DNA from: Vibrio sp. AND4
Lineage (GTDB): Bacteria; Pseudomonadota; Gammaproteobacteria; Enterobacterales; Vibrionaceae
Length of the DNA: 64,000 bases
NCBI RefSeq assembly: GCF_000171815.1
Contig: NZ_ABGR01000001.1
Location: 124,001 to 188,000 of the forward strand
Reading direction: 5' to 3'
Below the pieces are notes generated by a model that saw only the letters and a list, made by a program, of their open reading frames with translations, was not told where the DNA came from and did not search any database. Of the stretch, positions 53,117 through 62,461 are shown one piece after another; position 1 is the stretch's first letter, and each line of letters starts with the position of its first letter. Both the position numbers and the translations under genes were made by a program.

Positions 53117-53946
53117 GATGACTGCGTCCCTGGTGTTTGTTTCCATTTATTTTTAAACGCTTCACGCTCTTGTTCTGAGTAAACATGGCGATATAAAGGA
53201 AGATCATACATGTAGAAAAGTTTGGAGAAGTCGTAATGTTCTTTAAAGTATTGGTGAATAATGGCATACCATTTGTTCTTAGCTTCATTACTGTTTTTAA
53301 GGGCGAAATCGTCGAGCTGAAGAAACGCACCAATCTCTTGGTCGAGAGAGCTAAGTTGTTCACATTTGATCAGCATAACGCTGGTTCGTTGGTTATTGAA
53401 TGTATAAAAAGGCTGTTTATTATCAATATCTTGCCGAAGGATGTCGATGCCAAAGTTATGTTTAAGTTCATTGTCAAACCAGTTGGCAAAGTAATTTAGG
53501 TTGATGTGAGTATTGAAGCAGTGCTCTAAATGTTTGTAGGTCACATCTATATCACGATGAATGGATTCGTTCTTTTTCCCTTCAATAAATTGAAGGTGTA
53601 AGTCTTGGAAAAAACGTGAAAACACGGTTGCGATAGGGTCTCGGACTAGGGTAACGATTTTGATATGTGCTCGCTTTTGTAGAATGCGTCTACGTCTATT
53701 GAGCACGAGACGGTACATAGTACGGTTCTTAAAATCAAAAAATTTACTTACGTCCTTTTTGTTGTGATACATGTGGAACTCCTCATGATCATCAAAGGTG
53801 TGGATGTGATAGCTTGGAATCTTTCTCTCGCCAAGTGTGTGCTCGATAGATGATGATCCCACTTTGCCCATTTGATAGACCAACACAAAATTGTCCGCTT
53901 GAAGTTCTCGGTTTTTTTTGAATTGTCGAGAGATTGAATATTTCAT
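53113..53946 (-). CDS. cpsH: NKWYS-family putative capsule protein, sulfotransferase-like
   Basis: 277-residue protein of the family named after an NKWYS motif (here NKWYA). A P-loop-like segment YQMGKVGSSSIEHTL near residue 24 corresponds to the 5'-phosphosulfate loop of sulfotransferases, and VTLVRDPIATVFSRFFQ resembles the 3'-phosphate loop. No signal peptide is present. It is a clear paralogue of cpsE. I infer sulfation of the polysaccharide using PAPS, but activity in this family is not, to my knowledge, demonstrated. A 127-bp gap separates it from the upstream polymerase gene, the only sizeable gap in the operon. Confidence 0.8.
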   Translation of the reverse strand: MKYSISRQFKKNRELQADNFVLVYQMGKVGSSSIEHTLGERKIPSYHIHTFDDHEEFHMYHNKKDVSKFFDFKNRTMYRLVLNRRRRILQKRAHIKIVTLVRDPIATVFSRFFQDLHLQFIEGKKNESIHRDIDVTYKHLEHCFNTHINLNYFANWFDNELKHNFGIDILRQDIDNKQPFYTFNNQRTSVMLIKCEQLSSLDQEIGAFLQLDDFALKNSNEAKNKWYAIIHQYFKEHYDFSKLFYMYDLPLYRHVYSEQEREAFKNKWKQTPGTQSS

Positions 53947-54073
53947 TTATTCTACCTTTGATTTTTAAATTTCTTTGTTCCGCATCGTTGCTGTGATGGT
54001 GAGTTTAATTTGATAAGTCGGATTGATGGCGATGATTAGATTACTTCAGATACATGGCATGACGATTTTGATG

Positions 54074-55246
54074 TTACTTTTTGCTGATCATGACGGGCAG
54101 TAAAAGTATTAAAATGATGGTGGTATTGACGGCGACAAAAAACACCATACTCAGTGCGTAAATAGAGAGTAATAGGCTTTTTTTGTTTTTTTTCAATTTT
54201 TTGAAGCAAGCCTTCATGAATAGGAAGTAGCCACCAAACAGTAAAGTAATGCCAAGTAAGCCATATTCTATCGAGGTGTCGAGTATAAAATTATGGGTAT
54301 AAATGGCTAATTCTTCATAATTGAAATAGTCGATCATATAGCTGGGTAGCATCTTTGCCCCGACACCTAAAATAGGATGCTCAAGTAAGATATCCAAGCC
54401 GTTTGCCAATAGTAATTTACGGTGTAAATTGGAAACCCAACGCGCTTCACTTTGATTGGCGAAGAGGATGTCTTCATGGGTGATTTCCAATTTGTCGGCA
54501 AGTTGATCAAAGCCGACATAAAGTGTTGTAGAAACGGCAGCCAGGACAATCAGGACACCAGTGAAAAAAAGTGTCCACGTGTAAGTCTCGCTCAGCGTAT
54601 TCTGTATCAGCCGCCTAATAAATAACCTATCGATTACGACGAGTAAACAGAAACCAAGTAAGGCCTTTCTTTCCTGAGACAAAACTAAAAGTACGAAGGC
54701 GAACAGCATCAAGAGAGGAAACGCCCGGATACGATCACGATAGAGATAGAGTAGGGAGCACAAAACGCCGAATGCGTACTTGCTCACCCCGAGTAATTTG
54801 AAGCCGCTGTGATAACCTTGTGCGAAGTGCCATGTAGCGACTAGGCTACATACCACCAATAAACAATAAGTAAGATAAACCATCACGCGTTCATCATCGA
54901 ATGTGCCATAGGCATACAACAAGCCGAGTAAACCAAGAATTGCTACCCATTGGACAGTTTCAATGACTAAAGGCATGAGCGAAACGCGATTTATCAGGCC
55001 ATTGATAAAGATATAAGTGGTAAATAGCAGCAAAAAACCAATATAAGGATGGAGCAGCTTTTGCGCTTTTCTTTCAAGAATAACCAGTGCAACAAAAACC
55101 AACGACAGTAAGCTCGCGATGTCTGACAATGCTAACTCAAGGCCTCCAACCTCTATTTTTATTGGAGCAAAAAACAGTGCGAGAGTTATGGCTGCGAATA
55201 GCGATACAAAGTTACTTGCTGGCGCAGAGTTGTTGGTAGAGTCCAT
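54074..55246 (-). CDS. cpsG: O-antigen polymerase/ligase-family membrane protein (probable Wzy)
   Basis: 390-residue inner-membrane protein with about ten hydrophobic segments and a large periplasmic loop (~250-320) containing NQSEARWVSNLHRKLLLANG and HPILGVGAKM, the Wzy_C/O-antigen ligase signature. In a capsule operon with flippase and Wzc it is most likely the polymerase. ATG at 55246 is preferred; a GTG at 55288 would extend it by 14 residues. Either start lies inside the end of the upstream glycosyltransferase gene, indicating coupling. Confidence 0.85.
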   Translation of the reverse strand: MDSTNNSAPASNFVSLFAAITLALFFAPIKIEVGGLELALSDIASLLSLVFVALVILERKAQKLLHPYIGFLLLFTTYIFINGLINRVSLMPLVIETVQWVAILGLLGLLYAYGTFDDERVMVYLTYCLLVVCSLVATWHFAQGYHSGFKLLGVSKYAFGVLCSLLYLYRDRIRAFPLLMLFAFVLLVLSQERKALLGFCLLVVIDRLFIRRLIQNTLSETYTWTLFFTGVLIVLAAVSTTLYVGFDQLADKLEITHEDILFANQSEARWVSNLHRKLLLANGLDILLEHPILGVGAKMLPSYMIDYFNYEELAIYTHNFILDTSIEYGLLGITLLFGGYFLFMKACFKKLKKNKKSLLLSIYALSMVFFVAVNTTIILILLLPVMISKK

Positions 55247-56264
55247 AGTACCCGTCTCGGAATTTATTGATGGTGTATAACTTGGCACGATTCACTGCGT
55301 ATGCGCTTGCTTTATCATAAAGATCGACGGCGGTGCATAGTTGAGAGATCTTGTCTGCGAGTTGCTCTGATTTTCCCGCGGTGAACATATATTCATCATT
55401 GCCTATGACTTCATCTAACCCCGGTACGTCTGAAGAGAGCACCGGCAATCCTGCTGCCATTGCTTCGACCGCCGCTAGACCAAATCCTTCGACATGTGAT
55501 GATTGAATGTACACGTCTAAGCCAGACAGAAAAGTGGGGATATCGGACACTAAACCATGAAACTGAACGCGCTCAGTAACATTGAGTTGTTGGCAAAGTG
55601 CTTCCAGATCGTTTCTCTTGTCTCCGTCACCTGCTAGGTGAAGCTGATAATTAGCGGGAAGAAGGGCAATTGCACGGATTAAAGTCTCATGGTCTTTATG
55701 CTGATGAAGACGGCCCACCATACCTATTTTTATGGCGGTTTTTTCCATAAGCTGGCTACCTCTTTTTGTTGTAAGAGGGAAGCGGGTAAGGTCGACACCA
55801 TTGTGTACTACGTGGTATTTATGCTTAAAGCGAGGCATGAACTTGATCAGTTCTTCTTGGACTTTTTCACTGATGCTGACCGTAAGATTGTGACCACGAT
55901 AAAGCAGGTATTCCATAAACTTAAATAACGGGTAGTCACGGCGGCGGTTGTGAGTGCAGTGCTCGGTTTGTATGCGTTTTTTACCAACGGCAAGCAATGC
56001 CAAATAGATAGACGGGTACAAGTGTCCATGCACGAGATCTGGCCAGCGTAGTAAAGACCACTTCTGTTTAGGCGTCAGGGACGGCCAATTAAAGCATTCG
56101 ATACCATTCGAGGTGAGTTGCGCCAAATAATCGTTGTCATCGCAAAGTACGAGGATTTTAATTTCATACTCTGATGAATGTTCCATAACCAAGTCGACGA
56201 GAAACTTCTGCGCGCCGCCATTTTTTGATAGGTCATTGATAATATGCAGTATTTTCTTCTTCAT
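55212..56264 (-). CDS. cpsF: Glycosyltransferase, family 4 (GT-B)
   Basis: 350-residue cytosolic glycosyltransferase. It starts ILHIINDLSKNGGAQKFLVD, with the GGAQ loop typical for GT4. IGMVGRLHQHKDHETLI opens the C-terminal domain, and HVEGFGLAAVEAMAAGLPVL carries the E-x7-E donor site. It overlaps its neighbour cpsE by 4 bp (ATGA) and cpsG by 35 bp. It transfers one sugar to the growing capsule repeat unit; donor unknown. Confidence 0.93.
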   Translation of the reverse strand: MKKKILHIINDLSKNGGAQKFLVDLVMEHSSEYEIKILVLCDDNDYLAQLTSNGIECFNWPSLTPKQKWSLLRWPDLVHGHLYPSIYLALLAVGKKRIQTEHCTHNRRRDYPLFKFMEYLLYRGHNLTVSISEKVQEELIKFMPRFKHKYHVVHNGVDLTRFPLTTKRGSQLMEKTAIKIGMVGRLHQHKDHETLIRAIALLPANYQLHLAGDGDKRNDLEALCQQLNVTERVQFHGLVSDIPTFLSGLDVYIQSSHVEGFGLAAVEAMAAGLPVLSSDVPGLDEVIGNDEYMFTAGKSEQLADKISQLCTAVDLYDKASAYAVNRAKLYTINKFRDGYYGLYQQLCASK

Positions 56265-57076
56265 GACTCAGTCGCTAGATACTTTTGTTTGAACTTTTCG
56301 ATTTCAGGCTCAGCAAAGAAATGCTTGGTCAGTTTTGATGACAGCATCTCCTCGACAAACTCAGGCTTTGGCTGGTATGAATTTTTAAACTCTTTGATCA
56401 GAGGGGAATACCACTTGTTGTCGGCTTGGTTGTCGTGAACAACAGCCACCTCTTGTTGTAGAAATTCACTGATGGCTTGTTGTGATTGGTCGAGTTTGTC
56501 GATACGAATAACCATGAGTGAAAAGTTGCGGTTTTGGTATGTTTGGTGACCCACTGCTTGATCAAAGGGCTTAGCAAAAACATCAATGCCTGTCAGTGCT
56601 TTGATTTCATTATCAAACCACTCTAATGGGTATTGATGGTTCACATGTTCTTCAAACGCTTCATGGAGTAACTGCGGGCGTTCAGAACGCACTGCACTGT
56701 CATCTTTGAGGTATTTATCGGCCATCCAAAATGGCAGTGACTGAAAGAACATAGAGATGTTTCTACCAACGGGCTCGCGCACCAAAGAGATAATACGAAC
56801 CTGCTGCTTACGTTTAAGCATGCGACACATGATGGTTCGTTTGAGTACGCGTTTTATCTGATTCGTAACGGGTTTGTGCAGTTGAGCGCGAACGGGTGAA
56901 ATTTGTTTACTCGCTTGTATCGACATCAGGTCATGTAAGTGAATCGAATTCGGAATGGATTTTTCCAATGCACTCGATCCCACTTTTCCCATTTGGTAGA
57001 TGAGGACGGGGCGCTCTTGGCTCTTTAGCAACTGATACCACTGCATGCTTTGATTAGTAGGCGTATTTTGGGACAT
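56261..57076 (-). CDS. cpsE: NKWYS-family putative capsule protein, sulfotransferase-like
   Basis: 271-residue protein with the full NKWYS motif (DNQADNKWYSPL), a P-loop-like segment YQMGKVGSSALEKSI near residue 27 and a second phosphate loop-like segment SLVREPVGRNISMFFQ. It shares both motifs and overall layout with cpsH, so the operon has two diverged copies. It may sulfate, or otherwise modify, different positions of the polysaccharide; this is inference. It starts within the last codons of the kinase gene (23-bp overlap). Confidence 0.8.
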   Translation of the reverse strand: MSQNTPTNQSMQWYQLLKSQERPVLIYQMGKVGSSALEKSIPNSIHLHDLMSIQASKQISPVRAQLHKPVTNQIKRVLKRTIMCRMLKRKQQVRIISLVREPVGRNISMFFQSLPFWMADKYLKDDSAVRSERPQLLHEAFEEHVNHQYPLEWFDNEIKALTGIDVFAKPFDQAVGHQTYQNRNFSLMVIRIDKLDQSQQAISEFLQQEVAVVHDNQADNKWYSPLIKEFKNSYQPKPEFVEEMLSSKLTKHFFAEPEIEKFKQKYLATES

Positions 57077-59249
57077 AACGTGTTTCTACTTCCTTAGATT
57101 TCGCCTGAGTGATAAGAACCCCAAGAGAGGGTATCGAATGTTGGATCTGTTTAGATAACGCCAAATTAACCAGCTCTGTTTTTGTTGACTCTGAGCGAAT
57201 AACCGTTATCAATCCATTGGCTTTTTGACCAAGGATTAGTGCATCACTGACGGAGAGCAGAGGTGGGGTATCGATGATGATGCGATCGTATCGACCTTTG
57301 AGCTGTTCAAGCAGGGCTTCGAAACGATCAGATGACAATAGTTCCTGTGGGTTTGGTGGAATAATACCCGCAGGAAGTATATCTAAGTTTGCCTCTTCGC
57401 TTCTGATGATGCATTCGCTTAGAGGGGTATCCATCGTAAGGATATTGGTTAAGCCTGAGTTGGATTCTGGCAGATTAAATCGCTTTGCTAACGATGGTTT
57501 GCGTAGATCACAATCAATCAGTAGCACCTTCTCCATTGACGAGAATGAGACGGCCATATTAATACTGGTTGATGTTTTTCCTTCTTCTGGGATGGCTGAA
57601 GTAAATGGCAGTATCTTCTGCTTAGAATCCGTAAGCCTTATTAGTAAGGAGGTTCTAACAGAGCGGCAGGCCTCACCAAACGTCTTTTCATCTTTGTCAA
57701 AGTAAGCTGAGTAGGAAATGCCTTTTTGGCAAAGAGCTCGATTTTTTACTTTTGGAATGGTACCTAAGCAGATTACCCCGAGCTTCTCTTGGACATCTGA
57801 AGAGGTGCGGATCACATCGCGAAGTGTCTCAAGGACGATCACTAGTGCGCAAGCAATCGCAAAACCAAACAATGTTGCAATGAGTACAAGCTTCATACGT
57901 TGTGGAGCGATAGGGAACAGAGGTTCAATTGCAGGATCAGTAAACCGAGCGGTAACGTTCTTATAATCACTAGTGGCATTGGTTTCTTTTTCACGATTTA
58001 AGAAGGCTTCATAAAGCTCTGTGTTTGATTCAACTTCGCGCTTGAGTTGTTCGTATCGGGCCTTTTGCGAGCCTAGCATCTGGAAGTCGGATATTTTTCT
58101 ATTCAGTTCTGCCCTTAGCATGTCTTCTTGCGCTTTCGCTGCGAGCAAGTCTTGCTGCTTGTTGAATGAAATCTCTCGAATAAGCTTTTCAGTTCTAGCT
58201 TGGATAGACTTTAATTGTGCCTTGGCCTGAATCATCAGGTCGTGCTTTGGGCCGTAACGTTGAGAAAGCTCAGATAGGTTTTTTTCTGCTTGAGCTTCTG
58301 ACATTTTTAAATCACGGATTTGGGCTTGGTTGGCAAATTCATCAATTGACAATAAGCTATCAATGTTTTGTGCAGATTTACGCTTGAGCATCTGAATTAA
58401 TGTTTGCGCCTCAATGCTGTTGTTTACCGCAGCGTTGAGTTTGCTTTTTAGTTCCTCAAGCTCATTGGCATAGATGTCATCGATACCATTGATATCGATT
58501 AATCCCTCTTGCATTAAAAAATCTTGTAGTGCCTGCTCGGATGCTTTTAATCGTTCCTCTAGCTTTTGTGAGTTATCGGTGAGCCAAGTTGTCGCATTTT
58601 GTGTCACTGTCAACTTCGCCTCAAAATTGGCATCAATATAAGCTTGGCCCACAGCGTTGGCAACGGTTGTGGCTAACTGTCGATCAGTAGAGCGAAAGTG
58701 GATTTTGACCAGCTGTGTATTGCGTACGGGCTCAATATCAAGTTTTTCCCTGAAGACCTGAAGTGCTTGATAATAAGGCTTTGTGTGTTGCGATGTTTCC
58801 TTTGGGTTAGGTGCGACATTCAGGAGGTCTTGTACGAAAGGAATCGCTTTGATCTCATCGATTTTTTTCTTAATGCCGCTTGGGCGAGTGAACTCTGGAT
58901 TACGAACAAGATCCAATTTCGTAATCACTTTATCTGCGATATGGTTGGACTTGAGAATCGAGATTTGAGTTTGAAAATACTCTTTTTTTGTGGTGTCAAC
59001 ACCGTACACTTCCTCAATAGAAAGCGCACTTTTCTGCTCTTCTTGAATAAGCAGGGTAGCCGTGCCTTGATAAACTGATTTCTTTGAGTAGATATACCAA
59101 GTACAGGTTAGGGAGAAGATGATGGTGAACGCTAATATGCTCAACCAATTTTTCTTGAGAGTTCTAAAATAATGCCCAAAACGAATTAATGGGACATGGT
59201 TAGAAGGTGCTTGAATAGAATGATTTGCGTTCATTGAATTGCCTGTCAT
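57054..59249 (-). CDS. cpsD: Wzc-type polysaccharide co-polymerase and tyrosine autokinase
   Basis: 731-residue inner-membrane protein. A Wzz-like N-terminal domain has a first membrane segment at ~37-55 and a second at ~455-475, with a long coiled-coil periplasmic region between (~200-430). The C-terminal BY-kinase domain has a Walker A motif AIPEEGKTSTSINMAV, Walker A' LLIDCDLRKP and Walker B IIIDTPPLLS. The C-terminus has a small tyrosine cluster (RYVPKYAY) for autophosphorylation, fewer than E. coli Wzc. It controls capsule chain length and export together with the Wza-like protein. Its ATG shares one base with the cpsC stop (TAATG); a second ATG five codons later is possible. Confidence 0.94.
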   Translation of the reverse strand: MTGNSMNANHSIQAPSNHVPLIRFGHYFRTLKKNWLSILAFTIIFSLTCTWYIYSKKSVYQGTATLLIQEEQKSALSIEEVYGVDTTKKEYFQTQISILKSNHIADKVITKLDLVRNPEFTRPSGIKKKIDEIKAIPFVQDLLNVAPNPKETSQHTKPYYQALQVFREKLDIEPVRNTQLVKIHFRSTDRQLATTVANAVGQAYIDANFEAKLTVTQNATTWLTDNSQKLEERLKASEQALQDFLMQEGLIDINGIDDIYANELEELKSKLNAAVNNSIEAQTLIQMLKRKSAQNIDSLLSIDEFANQAQIRDLKMSEAQAEKNLSELSQRYGPKHDLMIQAKAQLKSIQARTEKLIREISFNKQQDLLAAKAQEDMLRAELNRKISDFQMLGSQKARYEQLKREVESNTELYEAFLNREKETNATSDYKNVTARFTDPAIEPLFPIAPQRMKLVLIATLFGFAIACALVIVLETLRDVIRTSSDVQEKLGVICLGTIPKVKNRALCQKGISYSAYFDKDEKTFGEACRSVRTSLLIRLTDSKQKILPFTSAIPEEGKTSTSINMAVSFSSMEKVLLIDCDLRKPSLAKRFNLPESNSGLTNILTMDTPLSECIIRSEEANLDILPAGIIPPNPQELLSSDRFEALLEQLKGRYDRIIIDTPPLLSVSDALILGQKANGLITVIRSESTKTELVNLALSKQIQHSIPSLGVLITQAKSKEVETRYVPKYAY

Positions 59250-59782
59250 TAGAAGAAGCTCTGGTCGATAAATACAATGTCGCCTGGTTCTACAGAGCGA
59301 TGCATACTGACGCTTTCGATCGTTTTACCTGTTGTGTGTTGAGTGAGGTTGATGCTATTACGAGATGCTCTATCAGTTAAACCGCCCGCTAACGCAATGG
59401 ATTTTTCAATCGTCAATCCAGGTTGATATTCGAATCCGCCGGGTTGTCTGACTTCACCGTTTACATAGAAAAGCCGAAATCTATTGATTGTCACCATGAC
59501 TTTTGGGTTGATGAGATAGTCGCCTTTGAGCCCTGTTTCAATCTCGTACTGAAGCTGTTTTGGTGTTTTTTGGATGGCTTTAATTCGTCCTAGGTAGGGA
59601 TAATCAAAAAAGCCATCTGAGGTGATCAGGATGTTTTTTATGGAGAGATCTTCCTCACCGTAGACCTGAACCGAGATGGTGTCACCTTTATCGAGTAAGT
59701 AATCTTGTTCGTTGGCGCTGGCAAAAGAAGGCGTGCTGAGTAGCACAAATACCAAACCAAATAACCTTGCTAGTAAGTTCAT
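59249..59782 (-). CDS. cpsC: Short polysaccharide export protein (Wza-like, Poly_export plus SLBB)
   Basis: 177-residue exported protein. The signal peptide is cleaved near SFA-SA; no lipobox cysteine is present, unlike Wza. Residues ~25-100 are the Poly_export domain (YLLDKGDTISVQVYGEEDL) and ~105-170 one SLBB domain (VNGEVRQPGGFEYQPGLTI). It is less than half the length of Wza (379 residues) and lacks the C-terminal helix that crosses the outer membrane, so it cannot form the pore alone. The adjacent barrel protein cpsB probably supplies the outer-membrane channel. Confidence 0.93.
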   Translation of the reverse strand: MNLLARLFGLVFVLLSTPSFASANEQDYLLDKGDTISVQVYGEEDLSIKNILITSDGFFDYPYLGRIKAIQKTPKQLQYEIETGLKGDYLINPKVMVTINRFRLFYVNGEVRQPGGFEYQPGLTIEKSIALAGGLTDRASRNSINLTQHTTGKTIESVSMHRSVEPGDIVFIDQSFF

Positions 59783-59794
59783 TCTTATTCCTTG

Positions 59795-61000
59795 TTACAA
59801 AGAAAATTGAGCACTAAGGGACCAGATGTTTTGCTCGAAGCTATAGCCTTGCCAGTTGGAATCTTTATTTTGAAAGCGCCAATCCGCTTGCAATAAGATC
59901 CAACGCTTTATTTGGTAATCAAGTCCCGCTGAGATCGCATACCGATCTTCATTACGAGTGATGCCCGTATAGACATCTTGTTGATATACCGTTTTAAAGC
60001 GTGTCGCTAGGTAGCTATTCCAGTCGTGTTTAAGATCGATGATGTATTGAGTTTGTAAGTCGTAATCGCCCTCTTGATCAGGGCTTACTGCCGATTGAGT
60101 GGTCTTGAGTGTGATCAGAGATTGCTCTTGAGGTTGCCACTCCAAGCCAATATCCCAGCTTAATCCATTAAAGGTTTGACGTTGGTGGCTGTCGAAATCT
60201 TTGATTTGATAACCCAAGCGCATGATGCCTTTGGTTTTCCCTGTGACTTCCCACTGCGCACCTGTGTAGTAGAACCCGGAGTAATTGTCTTTAGATGCAA
60301 CAGAAGGTTTGTCTGACAGGTAATCGGTCTTGGTTTGTTGAGTTCCCACCAACCAGTAGGTCCTTGGTGTTGCTCTAAGATAAAACTCAAAGTGGACATT
60401 GGGCGAGCGAAAATCGTTATATTTGGTTTTTGCGTCAGGCTTTCCTGATAGTCCTTCGCGATAGTTTTGGTATGTTTTGTCATGGTAACCAATTCCCAGC
60501 TCCAACCTACCTTTTGCCCCATTTGAGCCGAACACGTAGTTTGTTCTCAGGTCGTTGCGATAAAACTCAACAGGGTCGTTTTGCAAATTGCCTCGCCCTT
60601 CAGTGAACTCTTCCCCTTTTTCTTCATGCTGAGCGCGAAATCGGTAGTCGACAACCAATCGATTACGGCGGTTAAACTCGAAAAAGTTAGTAAATTGAAA
60701 TGAGTGATCATCGTAATCATTTTGACCATCTGAGGAGAAACCAGCACTTAATTTATACAGTAAGTTTGCTCGGTATTGATTGCGTTCAATCTTAGCTAAT
60801 AGGGCTGGCTCTACACCCCAAATATTGGTCGACTCTAGGTTTTCCTCACGCTCAGCTTTGTTGATGTTGTCATCACCCTCGTAGAACAGGCCTAAAGAAG
60901 GAATGAACTCAATTCCAGACTCGGTTTTATACGCCATCGGCTCAGCCAGAGTTGTTGCTGACCCCATCGCAAACACGACGGCTAATATGGAAGCTTTCAT
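59795..61000 (-). CDS. cpsB: Outer-membrane beta-barrel protein of the capsule system
   Basis: 401-residue outer-membrane protein. The signal peptide (MKASILAVVFAMGSATTLA) is followed by roughly 16-18 alternating amphipathic strands with aromatic girdles (for example LVVDYRFRAQHEEKG and RYAISAGLDYQIKRWIL) and a C-terminal strand ending SLSAQFSL. It resembles the putative beta-barrel porin type found with truncated Wza proteins. ATG at 61000 is used (GAGAG upstream); an ATG at 61021 would overlap cpsA. It probably forms the exit channel or a docking site for the polysaccharide together with cpsC. Confidence 0.85.
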   Translation of the reverse strand: MKASILAVVFAMGSATTLAEPMAYKTESGIEFIPSLGLFYEGDDNINKAEREENLESTNIWGVEPALLAKIERNQYRANLLYKLSAGFSSDGQNDYDDHSFQFTNFFEFNRRNRLVVDYRFRAQHEEKGEEFTEGRGNLQNDPVEFYRNDLRTNYVFGSNGAKGRLELGIGYHDKTYQNYREGLSGKPDAKTKYNDFRSPNVHFEFYLRATPRTYWLVGTQQTKTDYLSDKPSVASKDNYSGFYYTGAQWEVTGKTKGIMRLGYQIKDFDSHQRQTFNGLSWDIGLEWQPQEQSLITLKTTQSAVSPDQEGDYDLQTQYIIDLKHDWNSYLATRFKTVYQQDVYTGITRNEDRYAISAGLDYQIKRWILLQADWRFQNKDSNWQGYSFEQNIWSLSAQFSL

Positions 61001-61010
61001 CGTAAGGCTC

Positions 61011-62429
61011 TCAGTACGCATTGGAACCCGTAAACCCCTTGAAAATGGTCAAAAAAATTATCTTGATATCCATCCAAACTGACCACTGATGGATGTAATC
61101 TAGATCGAATTCGACACGCTTTTCCATCTTGTCGAGCGTATCTGTCTCACCACGGTAGCCATTGATTTGTGCCCAACCAGTGATGCCCGGTTTTACTTTG
61201 TGGCGAAGCATATAGCGATCGACGATCTGGCGATATTCTTCGTTATGTGACACGGCATGAGGGCGGGGGCCAACAATAGACATAGTGCCCTGTAACACGT
61301 TAAAAAACTGAGGCAATTCATCAAGAGATGTGCGTCGTAGAAACCCACCAAATGGTGTGATTCTAGGGTCGTTTTTGGTGGCTTGTTTTACGTTATTGCC
61401 TTGTTCCATGGTTGTCATTGAACGAAATTTCCATACTGCAATTCTTCGACCATCCAAGCCATAACGTGCTTGCTTGAATATAACGGGCCCTTTTGATGTT
61501 GTTTTGATACCGATTGCAATAGCGAGTAAAGCGGGAGAAATGATGAGAAGAATAATGCTAGATAGCAGGATATCTTCTAAGCGCTTTATCCAAGAGGAGA
61601 TTCCAGCAAAAGGCGTATCAAACACACTTAAAGTTTGGACCGGCCCGATTTGATCCCATCGAGAATGCAGCAAGTTATAAGTAAAAAAATCCGGTATCAG
61701 GTAAGTGTTCGCCGTGGTATCTGAGAATTGGTTGAGGAACAAAGTGATTCTCTCATTGGCGTGCATCGGCATTGCGATATACACGTAATCGACTTCGCCG
61801 CGTTTTGCTCGCTCGAGTGCAAGACTGACACCACCTTTGATTGTGTATTTGGATTTTGGCAGACGATCTACAGCTCGTTCATCATAGAAACCATCAAAAA
61901 GCACACCATGTTCGGTATGGTTTTCAAGTTCTTTCGCAAGTGTAATGCCATGTTCAGTTTGACCAATGATAATTGCGGTTCTGGTGTTGTAGCCCAGTTT
62001 ACGCATGTAGGCTAAAGCGAATCTGAAGATGATTCTCCAAGAAGCTAATAAAATGGGGGTTAAAATTAACCACATTACTAAAATGTTCTTATCAAACATC
62101 TGATGGACATGAGACAAATACAAAATTAGAAATAGGAATGTACAGGTAACCAGCCAAGATAAGCTCGTAATGAAGATTTGTTCCTTGAAAGAACTGGTAC
62201 GCCAAGAACGATATAGATCGCCACTTTCTGCCATGACCAAAAATGAGAGGCTAGCTACGAACGATAAAATCACATAGTCTTTCTCAATCGAAGTGATTAG
62301 TTCATTCGAAGTACTTATCCCATTCATTGCGAGTAGCAACATCAATGACACAATGACAACAAGATCAATTAGGCGGTACAAAAAAGCAAATTCCACCTCA
62401 TGCGAGCGAATAAGTCCTTTGTGTTTCAT
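61011..62429 (-). CDS. cpsA: Initiating undecaprenyl-phosphate sugar phosphotransferase (WcaJ/EpsB type)
   Basis: 472-residue membrane protein that starts the repeat unit by moving a sugar-1-phosphate to undecaprenyl phosphate. Four hydrophobic segments near the N-terminus (20-130) precede a CoA-binding-like domain (~145-265), then a further membrane segment (~285-305). The bacterial sugar transferase domain has KFRSM, RRTSLDELPQFFNVLQGTMS and GPRPHA, with the catalytic Asp-Glu pair in SLDELPQ, and VKPGITGWAQINGYRGET near the end. It is the first gene of the cps operon, with an ops element 22 bp before its ATG. Confidence 0.95.
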   Translation of the reverse strand: MKHKGLIRSHEVEFAFLYRLIDLVVIVSLMLLLAMNGISTSNELITSIEKDYVILSFVASLSFLVMAESGDLYRSWRTSSFKEQIFITSLSWLVTCTFLFLILYLSHVHQMFDKNILVMWLILTPILLASWRIIFRFALAYMRKLGYNTRTAIIIGQTEHGITLAKELENHTEHGVLFDGFYDERAVDRLPKSKYTIKGGVSLALERAKRGEVDYVYIAMPMHANERITLFLNQFSDTTANTYLIPDFFTYNLLHSRWDQIGPVQTLSVFDTPFAGISSWIKRLEDILLSSIILLIISPALLAIAIGIKTTSKGPVIFKQARYGLDGRRIAVWKFRSMTTMEQGNNVKQATKNDPRITPFGGFLRRTSLDELPQFFNVLQGTMSIVGPRPHAVSHNEEYRQIVDRYMLRHKVKPGITGWAQINGYRGETDTLDKMEKRVEFDLDYIHQWSVWMDIKIIFLTIFKGFTGSNAY

Positions 62430-62450
62430 AACTTAAATTTCCCTGTGGAC

Positions 62451-62461
62451 ACGCTACCGCC
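62451..62461 (-). promoter_or_regulatory. ops element (RfaH recruitment site) in the cps leader
   Basis: On the minus strand GGCGGTAGCGT, a perfect match to the ops consensus GGCGGTAGNNT, 21 bp before the cpsA ATG. A 7-bp inverted repeat CATTGAG / CTCAATG (62461-62482) abuts it. In enterobacteria this element pauses RNA polymerase and loads RfaH for antitermination over long surface-polysaccharide operons. Confidence 0.82.

Noticed and set aside
53947-54073. Internal promoter in the only large gap of the cps operon
   Set aside because: No convincing -35/-10 pair can be seen in the minus-strand reading of these 127 bp.
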